This document shows, one piece after another, positions 22,195 through 38,886 of a stretch of 64,000 nucleotides of DNA. The stretch lies in NCBI RefSeq assembly GCF_910592395.1, contig NC_088319.1:4218001-4282000 (forward strand). Reading direction: 5' to 3'. The notes beneath the pieces are model-generated. The model was not told the origin of the DNA. It made no database searches and saw only the letters and a list, made by a program, of their open reading frames with translations. This DNA comes from Lineus longissimus (Eukaryota; Nemertea; Pilidiophora; Heteronemertea; Lineidae). Both the position numbers and the translations under genes were made by a program. Positions within the stretch are counted from its first letter, which is position 1; the number at the start of each line of letters is the position of its first letter.

Positions 22195-22995
22195 AGGAAT
22201 AGATCTCTTTCCAATATTTCGTCATTCCACTATCGTCATCACCTCATCATACTTTCATTGACATTACAGGCACACATCCACAGAGCACTCTTCAAATCAT
22301 CTACACAGTGGTTATCCAACTAGGATTATAAAGGTAATTTCTTAGCCCCGCACAGTGGGTTTCAGTCTTGATAAAGGGGCACAATTGCCAGCAGCTAGGT
22401 AGGCAAGATAAAGTTAGACGAAGTAGCCGATAGGGGTCTCTCACCCCTCAAAGTCCGTCACAACTATTCAAGCTTGTACAAGGAATACATGCAGCGCTGA
22501 CTCTAACAAGACCCAATGGGAATGTCGCACAGTCATCTGTCAAAAACAAGACCTATGTTGCAGTATGATATCTTGCCAATATTTAATAATTGCACTATCG
22601 TCATCACCTCATCATACTTCATTGACATTACAGGCACACATTGACATTGACCACTGTTGCAGTCAACGACACAGTCGCTATCCAAGTAGCATTATAGAGG
22701 TAATTATCATTATCATACCTCATTAGCATGTGAACCAATCACGTCGCGTCCTTTGCGATCACGGCAAAGCCTCATGGAATAATGTCTTTCACCGTTGAAT
22801 AATTTTTCATATTCCATGCCTACAACTTCAATTTCTTCATATTCCATGGCTAGAAGTTCAATACTAATATAATATCCAAGATAAAGTTACAAGAAGTAGT
22901 CAATAGGGGTCTCTCACCTCTCACTGTATGTCCACACTATTCACGCTTGTACGAGGAATACATTCAATGCTGAATCTAACAACACCCAGTGCCCT
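22195..22995 (+). repeat. Tandem duplication (two degenerate ~400-bp copies)
   Basis: 22195-22525 and 22560-22995 share blocks in the same order: CTATCGTCATCACCTCATCA, CATTGACATTACAGGCACAC, and later AGGGGTCTCTCACC and AGGAATACAT. Indels separate the blocks. No coding sequence is recognised. Confidence 0.75.
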
Positions 22996-23226
22996 TACTC
23001 TGTATATTAGTCACTGGAAGATGGCCCATTTCACTCCTTCCTTCTACTTCACCTATAATATCATTGCAAACGCCTCAGTTCTATGATATCACATTCACTT
23101 TCAGCTGTCATGCAACGCAACAACTGTGCTATCTGCCATCGCACATCAACGAAGAAGTGCAGCCGCCCACATTCCACCTCACGTCTGTCCGACCAGCTGC
23201 AATCCTCGAGGACGCCCCACTGTACC

Positions 23227-23361
23227 ACGATTTCACTACGATGTTTGACAAGAAGGAGCAGTGCGCGAGATAGGCTAATGAGCAGACTTCCCTCGCTTGA
23301 GTTTCGGAAGAATGTTCCATATCGCGCTAAGCTGACCACTGCTGACCATGACAGGCGTGCA
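23227..23361 (+). repeat. 135-bp direct repeat, copy B
   Basis: Second copy of 21267-21401, inside the same TIR-bounded interval. Confidence 0.85.
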
Positions 23362-23509
23362 TTGGACTGGTACAGGTTGGAACTGAACATTGAATATGCT
23401 GGTGGTGACGCTTTCTGATGAGAAGTTGGTCGTGACTGATGCAGTATCCTTGGACTTGTCCACAGCATCGTTCAATCATTGCTCTCTGAGCTGCCTTGAT
23501 TCTGTACTT

Positions 23510-23572
23510 ACCCAAATACTAAGACCAAATGCCTGTTGACTGTGCTTTAAGAGAGACTGGCGCCATGCCTAG
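23510..23572 (+). repeat. 63-bp direct repeat, copy A
   Basis: Near-identical to 23864-23926. The shared sequence begins ACCCAAATACT and ends GCCATGCCTAG. Confidence 0.85.
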
Positions 23573-23863
23573 AGATATGACTGACCCCTATTGGCAAATT
23601 TGTATGACTTTATCTTGCCTACCTAGCTGCTGCCTATAGTCTCCCTTTAACTGCGGAACACTTCAAAGTCGATAAAATGCCATGTTCCACCTTTTAATGT
23701 GTTCAGACCGCCATTTTCAAAATAATCAAGTCAGGACACTGCCTTCTAGTCTCATAATAAATTTTGCTTTCCTCAATAATAACATTTCTTCTTCTTCAAT
23801 GCTTTCATCATTCCAAACTTCTCCTCCTCTGACTTTTACAGGGGTACAGTCATGGCAATCAAA

Positions 23864-23949
23864 ACCCAAATACTGAGACCAAATGCCTGTTGACTGTGCT
23901 TTAAGAGAGACTGGCGCCATGCCTAGTCTCTCTTAAAGCACAGTCAACA
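23864..23949. repeat. 63-bp repeat copy B extended into a perfect 25-bp hairpin
   Basis: 23888-23912 and 23925-23949 are exact reverse complements around a 12-nt loop that includes the palindrome GGCGCC. The left arm is shared with 23510-23572, while the right arm exists only here. Confidence 0.85.
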
Positions 23950-24884
23950 GACACCAACCCCCTCAGACTCAGAAACCACAAACGCCCAACCCTTCCTGCT
24001 ACCTTAATACTTCTGGGTACAAGCCTGCGTTTCGACCGAGTGTGCAGGTATGGTGCGAGTTGCTTGTATAAAGTGTAGGCCTACCTGAATTATTTCTTGG
24101 CGCATAATACTCATTATTATAACTATTAACTGTCTTTGTCGCTGTCAACCCCATCTAATTGATGTGTTCATTGATTGATGGCCCGATAATATTGAAATGG
24201 CTACTTTGACTCAAACGGTTAATCGTACAGAAAAAATCCAATCCCGCCGCTCACGATCCAATATTTCCGAATCGTACTAAATAAATAGGACCGGTTCTAT
24301 CCACAACAATTTTTATCCTAGGAACTATTTCATCCAATTTCCCGTCGTTCACGATCAAACTTTTTGGTCATATTTTTTTGGTCAAATTAAATTTGATCGT
24401 GAACGGCGGGCATTGGCAATGCTCTTTCACGGTGTCAAATAAGCAGTAGCTGCATGGTCAACTATGACACCGGCTGCTCAGGGGTGTTAGTAAAATATCG
24501 TCAGTGAGTGAAGGAAAATGGTGCGCAATGAGGCAAATTTTCCACCCTCACATCGATCAGATGCACATTACATCTCCGAGGCGGGCGGAACTGCAGCTAA
24601 CTTAGATCGAAAGCTCTCTCAAAACCTGTCGTGGGCTGTTCGAGTGCCTCGCCCTACTTCCTGTTTGTTCCTTAGGAGAGTTTAAACTTCCTTGGAAACC
24701 TACGATGAACCACTCTCGGTTTTGGTCTACATTTTAGCTCCACCCTCGCGGTTTTGGTGAGACAACCAACACCTCCAGTTTGGTATCAATTCCTTAAACC
24801 GTTGTGTTTGATCATACATTCAAAATTAAGTTGGAATTGAAATCCTTAAAAAATGACAAAATAGTCCACACAAAACGAAGGGCC

Positions 24885-25556
24885 TTCAAGAGAAACTTGT
24901 TCTCGACGGCCTCAGCAAAGTGATCCAATGGTCGATACTGACTCCACAAGGTCAAGCTAAACTTGTTCTCGATAGTCTCAGCAAAGTGATCCAATGGTCG
25001 ATACTGACTCCACAAGGTCAAGCTAAACTTGTTCTCGATACTCTCAGCAAAGTGATCCAATGTTCGATACTGACTCCACAAGGTCAAGCTAAACTTGTTC
25101 TCGATAGTCTCAGCAAAGTGATCCAATGGTCGATACTGACTCCACAAGGTCAAGTGAAACTTGTTCTAGATAGTCTCAGCAAAGTGATCCAATGGTCGAT
25201 ACTGACTCCACAAGGTCAAGCTAAACCTGTTCTCGATAGTCTCAGCAAAGTGATCCATTGGTCGATACTGACTCCACAAGGTCAAGTGAAACTTGTTCTC
25301 GACAGTCTCAGCAAAGTGATCCAATGGTCGATACTGACTCCACAAGGTCAAGCTAAACTTGTTCTCGATAGTCTCAGCAAAGTGATCCAATGGTCGATAC
25401 TGACTCCACAAGGTCAAGTGAAACTTGTTCTCGATAGTCTCAGCAAAGTGATCCAATGGTCGATACTGACTCCACAAGGTCAAGCTAAACTTGTTCTCGA
25501 TAGTCTCAGCAAAGTGATCCAATGGTCGATACTGACTTCACAAGGTCAAGTGAGCC
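24885..25556. repeat. 66-bp minisatellite, about 10 copies, open on both strands
   Basis: A 66-bp unit starting GTGATCCAATGGTCGATACT is repeated nine to ten times from 24919, plus a partial unit at each end. Two subtypes (GCTAAA versus GTGAAA) occur in the array. Because 66 is divisible by three and the unit lacks stops, it yields a 22-residue repeat ORF on the plus strand (24920-25774) and repetitive ORFs on the minus strand. No start context, splice sites or protein family were recognised, so it is annotated as a satellite, not a gene. Confidence 0.9.
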
Positions 25557-25653
25557 AGTGGATGAGAAAAACCGCTCTTCTAGCAATGAGCATGCAGTAT
25601 TGCCTGGGGTTTTGGGGCCTCGCTGTTTGTGGTTTCTATTGTGGCGATGGTAT

Positions 25654-25673
25654 CCCCCCCCCCCCCCCCCCCC
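25654..25673. repeat. Poly-C tract (20 C)
   Basis: Uninterrupted C run about 100 bp after the 66-bp array. Confidence 0.95.
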
Positions 25674-25774
25674 TATTACTTAACGTCTCTAGTAAAGCTG
25701 CGCAGTGGGTATGCGTGGTGTGTGATGCAGAGTTGAGTAGTCCCGCTTGTATTTTCTGCTACAATTATTTCTGA

Positions 25775-27518
25775 TAAAAGTGTTGAAGAGGAACTTCCTG
25801 ATGTTCGTGTTGCATTGCTAGCCGGAGGACAACACGAGTGTCACACTATTATTTGGGTCTACTTCCGAACATGTTGACTATTGAATATGCAAGAAAATTA
25901 TTGGAACCAAAACGACCTATACGGGTTTTTATTTGGTACGCTGTTATTCAGGGCAGGTTCACTTCGTTCTTGCAAGTTATTGACAGCTGAAGAATTTTGA
26001 TTAGATTAAGATTAGAGTTGGACAAGTAGTCCTCATTTAAGAACAATTCAAATTTGAAAAAATTGACGCGCAAAAACTTTCTTCTAGCGGAATCTAGACC
26101 ATCCCTCCTATTTACAATTCACAATAAATTTTGATTTCCGCCGGTAGAATTATATTGATGCGTCCTGTGTCGAGAGTATCCCGCGCCTTTCAGAAGAAAT
26201 ACACATGCTTTTTCGAAGACATGTCTTGAATGTTGTTCTCGTAAGAACTAAACAGTTAATTTAATATCGAACGTCAGCAGAACTTCCAATTTCAATAACT
26301 TTCATTTGGTTGGACAAACGCACATTTAAGAATATTAACTATCCATTGATGCTGAGGACCATTCTTCCTCTGGTTACCTTGGTACAAATCTGCAATGGCT
26401 TGCGGATTCATAAAGTGTTTAAAAACTGCAAGCGGAAGTTCAATACTTAACAAACGATAAGAACATAAGGGACATTGTCATGCCAGCGGAAGCAACTAAA
26501 TGTAGTGTGAGCTGTCGCAGAGCTGCATTTATAGAAAATCGTTAATTTAGTCCTTCTTCATCCTAAATTTACCATGTGTAAGCAATGAAGTAATTAAAGA
26601 TGACGATTTCATCAAAGAGGGACCCAGGCTTATGAGAACTGGGGAGCACCTGGAATGCCCCTTCTAAAAAAACATACATTGTAGCAGAGCAGGTTTGGAC
26701 GAAGTATTACTTTCCAGCCTAAATGCATGTTTGGCTCTAACTTTGTCTCTTGCCTGAAATTGTGTTGAGGCCAGTGGAGGACCCAGATCACCCATCACAG
26801 GTAATTAAAAATTCACATAATTTCATGTTCAACAACTGAGTTTTACCTCCGTTTTGTCATCGAATTAAAGCCTTAGAAATGACGGTTAGAATAAAGTTAT
26901 GTTTTCTAAAAACAATCCAAAGGCGGAAGAGGGAGCCTCCGGGAGCCTTGGCTGGCCCCACATCGTAATTTGACGGTAGTTTAGAAATCAGTCGCATATC
27001 CGATTCAACAATCTATATTTTAGAACAACCCAGTCAAATAATTATTATTATTATTATTACCACCAACGAATAGTAACCGCGACAACTAAGAAATAGTTAA
27101 AAAATTACCATTTATGCGGTTATACAGCGGAAGAGGAATGTTCAACCATAAACACCAGGAATAGTTAACTACGAAAAACAACTATCAAAAAAGTAATTAC
27201 TATTTAATTGTAAAAAAAGTTACCGCTTATTTGGTTAAATTTCTTAACTACTTTGAAGTAGTGAAAATTACTACTTCTATGTAGGTGCAATATAAATCCA
27301 TTAAATAGTAACTATTTTACTATTAATAGTAAAATATTTCTTAGAGTTGACGATGTCATCCTCTTGTCCACGAAAACCCAAAGAACTACAAGCACAGATG
27401 ACCATTAGCGATAGCCATGCCGGGTACAATCTGTATAAAGCTAGGTTTAGCCTATACATCCAGTAAAGTCGATTGTATGGACCATACGAATGTACGATAA
27501 ACATCGGCTTATCAAGTC
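25775..27518. other. No gene seen; (ATT)n microsatellite
   Basis: Non-coding, AT-rich. An ATT microsatellite lies at about 27040-27059. Nothing else is supported. Confidence 0.5.
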
Positions 27519-27524
27519 GGAACC

Positions 27525-28534
27525 TACGGTGGCTGGAAAGTGCCTTCATTATTTTTTCCGGAATATTTTTTTTTTTTAATTAACATTATTTTTCTTAAAT
27601 AAAGTGTTTTTTTTAATTTCCGCCGCGTGGCGATAATTATTACCGCCACGGCGATAATTATTTCTGCCGTGCCCGAAATTATTTCCGCCGCGTGGCGATA
27701 ATTAATACCGCCGCGGCGATAATTATTTCCGCCGTGCCCGAAATTATTTCCGCCGCGTGGCGATAATTATTACCGCCGCGGCGATAATTATTTCCACCGT
27801 GCCCGAAATTATTTCCGCCGTGCCCGAAATTAATTACAGCCACAAAGATGATTGGACGCACGATTTGACGTCATGTTCTGGGAAGCCACATGTTTTAACA
27901 CGCCTTAAGGGTTTGCTATAGGCACCACCATTTTCGCTAGAACGTGAAATCTTGGAGCAATTAGAACTTCTTCAAAATGAAGTGAATTCAAATTTCAAGG
28001 ATGGTATGCAGTTCTTTGTTTTCCAGGGAACTGCATACCAGCCTTGAAATTGGTATCAATAGCGGTGTCCTTGACATTGACGCCCTCAGCCAATGGGCTT
28101 AAAGTGGCGGTAATTAATTTCGGGCACGGTGGAAATAATTATCGCCGCGGCGGTAATAATTATCGCCACGCGGCGGAAATAATTTCGGGCACGGCGGAAG
28201 TAATTATCGCCGCGGCGGTAATAATTATCGCCACGCGGCGGAAATAATTTCGGGCACGGCGGAAGTAATTATCGCCGCGGCGGTAATAATTATCGCCACG
28301 CGGCGGAAATAATTTCGGGCACGGCGGAAATAATTATCGCCGCGGCGGTAATAATTATCGCCACGCGGCGGAAATAATTATCGCCACGCGGCGGAAATAA
28401 TTATCGCCGCGGCGGTAATAATTATCGCCACGCGGCGGAAATTAAAAAAAACACTTTATTTAAGAAAAATAATGTTAATTAAAAAAAAAGAAATATTCCG
28501 GAAAAAATAATGATGGCACTTTCCAGCCACCGTA
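27525..28534. mobile_element. Foldback element with tandem GC-rich units in both arms
   Basis: Long inverted arms (27525-27843 and 28104-28534) start TACGGTGGCTGGAAAGTGCC and are flanked by the 6-bp direct repeat GGAACC (27519-27524 and 28535-28540). Each arm has an AT-rich outer part and an inner tandem array of alternating motifs such as CGCGTGGCGATAATTATTAC and GTGCCCGAAATTATTTC. The arms differ in unit number. The 260-bp spacer carries a truncated copy of a palindromic MITE that is also present in GAPDH intron 2. Small repetitive ORFs in the arms (27679-27861 minus, 28044-28247 plus) come from the tandem units. Confidence 0.85.
27905..28047. mobile_element. Truncated copy of the 230-bp palindromic MITE (family A)
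   Basis: Matches the left arm and centre of the GAPDH-intron copies at 31697 and 33226: the TTTGCTATAGG-like start, CAATTAGAAC, and GTTCTTTGTTTTCCAG. The right arm is missing. Confidence 0.75.
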
Positions 28535-28540
28535 GGAACC

Positions 28541-29937
28541 AGCCCCAGTTGTAGATGCATTCGACCACTTAAGTCTAAAATGGCAGGCCGGTACACGCTC
28601 CAGGCGTTATAACCTGCATTGTTTTCAACGGTAATAGAAATCTATCTTCGTCTAGACTCGCCAGGTGGCGTCAGCGGTATGGAAATCCATCTCCTAGACT
28701 TCCTAGGTTTCGTTTGCTCTGCGCCTGCGCAAGCCTCGCCAATTTGACCTTGACGAAGGTAGGAGAACGAATATTTCTTGTCGCCGATTATTGCGTAATT
28801 CTTCACAATGCATGAATGAATCTCGATTATGTCAGGAAAGTTCGTAATTCACGTCATTGCCATTATGGAGATACCTTTGTTTTCGGATTTTGTGCTGTAC
28901 TTATGGCGAACTTGATGACTGAAATTGCTTGTCGAATTTGTCTGGCTTTGCCGGCTCTCACTCTTAACTGCTGTACTGGTGATGTACGGACTACTTGTGA
29001 CGTTGTGTAGTGTGCAGCACAGGCTTGTGTGAAAGGAAATTATTGTCCCCTGAAAAAATATATTTTCCTTGAGTCATCCTGCCTGCATTAACCTTTAAAT
29101 TAAATTTTTAAAGGGTTGTCCAAAGGGCCAAAGGCACCACCATTTCGGCTAGCCCTTCAAATTCTAAAGCATAACTTTTTTGAACTCTCATGTCATGTCA
29201 TAGGCCTAGTCAATCTTTCAAAAGAGCGAAGAAGTGTCAAGTCTGAAGTGCCTTTGGGCTCTGACTGGAAATGAAGTGGAAGGGTGTGGGAATTGGGAGT
29301 GGCCAGTGGGTGTCAGTTGCCACTGGCAATGCCATCAATTGGCATTGGGCTGCGCAAGCCATCCCAGCCAAACACGTGGTATTAGTAATAAACACTAACA
29401 GAACAAAGTTCCCTATGGCATTATTGGCATTCACCTTGTCATTTTCGAGTTCTGATTAAAATACCAGTAGGATGTTCAAGCCAAAATGGCCTCTTGCTGT
29501 CGAAGTGGTGCCTGGTCAACCCTTCATGCAAAATAATTTACCGGTACCTTGGAAGTTGGACAGGACGGGATTTTGATGATGCTGTTTATCTGCATTTAGT
29601 GCATAGGGCCTTGGACTTGGGTCTTCAGGAGTTCCCTAGTCAAAGCGAAAGACAATACATGGATTGGGTGGAGGGCCTGGTCTGACAGCCTTGCCTCTGT
29701 CTGGAGAAATCCCACTCTCGTGGATATTTACGTATGTGTATCGGTGGCAGCCCCATTCAAATTTCCTCTGATTTTGATTCAGTCAGCTAGTGCGCCATGC
29801 ATACTTGTTGCCGAAAATTCATGCGTCAAAATTGTGATCCAGGAACAAGCAATGTCTGGTCATAAAATGCAAATCGGAATAGATGGAACAGGCGAGAGCT
29901 CACTTAGTATCTTGGTTAACATAGACATGACCCGTCA
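28541..29937. other. No gene seen
   Basis: Short ORFs only. A weak relative of MITE family A may lie near 29108-29190. This stretch could include a non-coding first exon or promoter of GAPDH, but nothing specific supports it. Confidence 0.4.
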
Positions 29938-30111
29938 CAACAAAACCAGGCACATGTCACTCTGAGCTTGGCAGGTTGAGACGTACTGTTTATTCATTTC
30001 TCTATTGTCTGCCTTTTGTGAAATATGAGCACGTCAATTTCTTCTATTATCTTGGTGTCATTTAGGCTCATTTTCTGTGCGACATGCGCCTGGTTTTGCT
30101 GTGACGGGTCA
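29938..30111. mobile_element. 174-bp MITE with ~32-bp inverted ends
   Basis: Starts TGACCCGTCACAACAAAACC and ends with its near-exact reverse complement (about three mismatches). A related copy follows 6 bp downstream. Confidence 0.8.
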
Positions 30112-30117
30112 CATATG

Positions 30118-30305
30118 TGACCCACCATAGCAAGAGTCGCATGTTGCTTTGAGCTTGGCAGGTTAAGACAGACTGGTTGTTCATTTTTTAATATTATCTG
30201 CCTTTTGTGAAATCTGATTCTGAGTGTATTAATTTCTTCTATGACCTGGTGTCATTTTAGGCTCATCTTCGGTGCGTCATGCGACTCATTTTGTCGTGGT
30301 GGTTT
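30118..30305. mobile_element. Second, diverged copy of the same MITE in direct orientation
   Basis: The internal order is the same as in 29938-30111 (GAGCTTGGCAGGTT, then CTGCCTTTTGTGAAAT, then TGGTGTCATTTTAGGCTCAT), with degenerate inverted ends (TGACCCACC and GGTGGT). The two form a head-to-tail pair upstream of GAPDH. Confidence 0.7.
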
Positions 30306-30871
30306 GGCAAAGCCCTTCGACTGACCTTGGAACTAACTTGTAGAACAGGCAACAATGAGTTGGTTTAAAAAAATTCAGACTACATAGAACTCACTCGGTG
30401 ACTGATTTGGATTGAACCATGAGGCCTTGATAGATAAACCTAGATTGCAGAGGAGGTCACATTGACTTAATGCCAATGTCATTTTAAGTTTACATTGTCT
30501 GTTGGAAGACATTGTAGTATACTCGTTTGAAATGTGGTTTCAAATTGTCCAACGGAGGTAATGCAATACGAGGATACCTGCTAAGTCCTTACATGACATC
30601 CTTTTTGTAGAATATTTCATCGTACAGGGCTAGACATGAGATTGAGAGTGTGAAAGGCAGTCATTTTAGGGCTGATACTGATAGTAAAAGTGACCTTCTG
30701 CAATCACACGCATGTTGACCTGGCTATGATGAAAGGACTAACAGGTTGGGAGTGTGTATGTTCTTAAACAATGAACATCTGTAAAATGGAATCTATGAAG
30801 AAATGAAACAACAAACAGCACCGTCTGTGAAAATCGAGCAGTCACAATAATAGTTGGTTGATTTTTTGCAG

Positions 30872-36386
<5,515 letters not shown>

Positions 36387-36810
36387 GGAGCGTCATGGTG
36401 TAACTATGATAACCAGTGTAAATATGGTCACGGAGTTGTCGTTGGGACTGTTTCAATTCTCTTGGCTGCTTGTCGAGATTCAGTTTTGAACAAGGATGCA
36501 TTTTATTACCCTGTAGAATTTGAAGAAGCTTCTTTGAGGACTGCTACAGATCATTTTCATAAAGTCCATAACCTTGACAGGCCTTACAGATAAAACATCT
36601 GAAGAATTGCTCATTATGTTTATGTACATTCATGGTCATTTTAAGATATTTCTCTCCAGCATATACATGTAGAGCAAAAGTTTGATTAAAGATACACTAA
36701 GTGATCAGTAAAGTGTTATTAGTTCCTCCCCAAAAAACTTGCTTCAACTTCTAACAGGGTTAATTGATGTCTTGTCAAAGATGGATTAGTTTACCCTAGG
36801 CTTAAATAAA

Positions 36811-38886
36811 TTACATAGTCAAAACTTAAGGTATTTTCCAGTCATATAGTAGTATACCGGTACCCTCACAGGCCTCTTCACTCAGTTAGTCAGTAAATTC
36901 CATGTGTTCTAATAATCTATAGTAATTGATAGTCATATTAGTCGCATTGTACTTCAAGTTTGTCCATAGGACTTGGAACATTTTTACACACAACTCGCTG
37001 TATCAATATGCTGTCAGTTTGGACAAACTTGGCTATAGAACAATAGTATGATGAGATGTAGTGTTTTAAACATTGGAATTGTTGTCATCGGTGGTTGTAT
37101 AGATATCCTAAACTATTGAAACATTGGAGATTATCTCAATTTATTAAGTTATTGCACTAATTACCAGTAGTTTGGTTTTGGGTTTCGAGCATTCTGTCGA
37201 ACTGGTACATGGTACTTTAGGCTACTCAAATTTGCCTTATTCGAGATTTTTGTAGATATTCTGAAACATAATTTTTTCACGGGAACAATGAAGGACCAGG
37301 CTATGTGACTTACCCAAGGACGCAACTGTATGTACTCAGTCCATAATTTACAGATTTGACTTTGTCATGTTTCTATTCGACTTGCATCTTTAAATGAGAC
37401 ATTCATGTTTCATTTTCTGTTTTGATTCCATTGTGCTTAATTTGCTCTCTTACTGTTTACCAGTTTGCTCTTGAAATTGAATGGTTTGAAAAATAATTTG
37501 TGCTAACTAACCATGTGCTAGATAACGGATTTAACTTTGCGTACAACATTGATAGAAAACTGTCTGCTTGTCTGAACAAATTACTTCTGCATTTAGCAAG
37601 TTTTATTTGTGGTTTAATCTGAGAGTTAGCGTCACCAGCTAGCATTATGTTTTAGTTGAATTTCCCAGTTTCTTTTACAATCTCCAGCTGTCTAGATTTC
37701 AAAAATCATGAAATAAATATTGATATATTTATACAGGTTTTATTGTTATGTTCATTGCTCCCACTGGCTGCTAGTGCTGATAATGGTACTGTGATTGGAA
37801 GGATAGTAATCACAAATCCCAGATTTGTTTCCAGTATGCATGCATAATAGATCACTTGGTGTTATTATAAAACCCTACAAAGTGGAAGAATTATTGAAAC
37901 AGCGTATTCATACTGGAATCCAAATGAACATCTCAACACATCCCAATCACAACACCAAATGGAGGTGTCAAAAGCAGCGTACTGGGTGTAGAGGTGTCTC
38001 TGTTGTCCTGTCCTGGATGTCCAGTGGAGTAGATCAGCAAAAGTAATGCAAATCTCCCAGACACAGCGCACAGAGTTGTTCAGGTGTCTGTCATCCAGTC
38101 AAGTTGCCAAGATTTATTCTTTCATTTGAAATTGACCTACGCGAGGCTAACAACAATGATGAATGGACCAATTTGACCTGATGTCCATTAATAGCGCTAT
38201 TGAGAAGTTGATGAGCCCGCATCGATACTGTTGGGCAGGGATGTCTAGTTTACTTCATGGTTAATACCATGGGAATGATATCTACATGCCTTAGGCTTGG
38301 CTGTAAGCTGCACCACAGTTAAGGGAAGGTACACATTGGAAAAAAAGGTCCCAATTTCGATGTAATATTTGTCACTCAAGAATCCCGCATCGATGAAGTC
38401 CAGAGATAGGAAAAAAGGTAAACATGATTAAAAATTTGTCAAACTCTTGTGCTCACGCGTCCTGAGATATGAGTGGATTGTGGGTAATATCGCCACTTCT
38501 TGATCGTAATTACTGTATTAAGGTAAATTTATGGCGATAAAAGCAGGACTTGGCGATAAAGAGAGACGATGATGATATTGAATAAGTGGAAAGGCTTCTT
38601 AATTGACCCATCAGTGTTTAGTTCAATGTTCTGTGACAATCAGACTTAAGAGTACCATTCACTAACAGCCTATTTTCTGCGTCACCCTGATGACAATTAG
38701 CTAGTGACATCTACCGTTTGTTTTGTTACTGCTCCACGGCTCATGTGGAAGTGGTCTTTTTCGAATGTCAAACCGATCACAACAACTTTGCATGCCATGA
38801 TATTGGTTGTTGAAACTTGTGATTATTTTCGTGATATCGTGCAACATGTGCGAAGAAGCATCTGAAATCGCAGAATAGCTACAAAT
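36811..38886. other. Intergenic stretch between GAPDH and the next gene; nothing supported
   Basis: Short ORFs only. It should contain the promoter of the gene starting at 38887. No TATA box or repeat family was recognised. Confidence 0.4.

Larger units (their letters stand above)
20625..24414. mobile_element. Candidate 3.8-kb DNA transposon with 26-bp terminal inverted repeats
   Basis: 20625-20650 and 24389-24414 are perfect reverse complements, starting AATGCCCGCCGTTCACGATC. Related subterminal motifs (CGTTCACGATCAAA, TTTTTGGTCAAA) recur inside both ends, as in many DNA transposons. No clear target duplication is visible (TAA on the left, TTG on the right), so the ends could be two separate short copies. 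A 49-codon Ala-rich ORF at 20745-20894 and scattered short ORFs do not match a transposase I recognise. Confidence 0.55.

Noticed and set aside
23061-23468. Minus-strand ORF of 135 codons in the TIR-bounded interval
   Set aside because: It covers one copy of a duplicated fragment and has no transposase signature. The opposite strand is equally open.
24920-25774. 284-codon ORF of 22-residue repeats
   Set aside because: It is a by-product of a stop-free 66-bp satellite that is also open on the other strand. The tail runs through a poly-C tract.
27040-28540. CRISPR-like array from regular repeats
   Set aside because: Animal DNA; the repeats are contiguous inverted satellite units without unique spacers.
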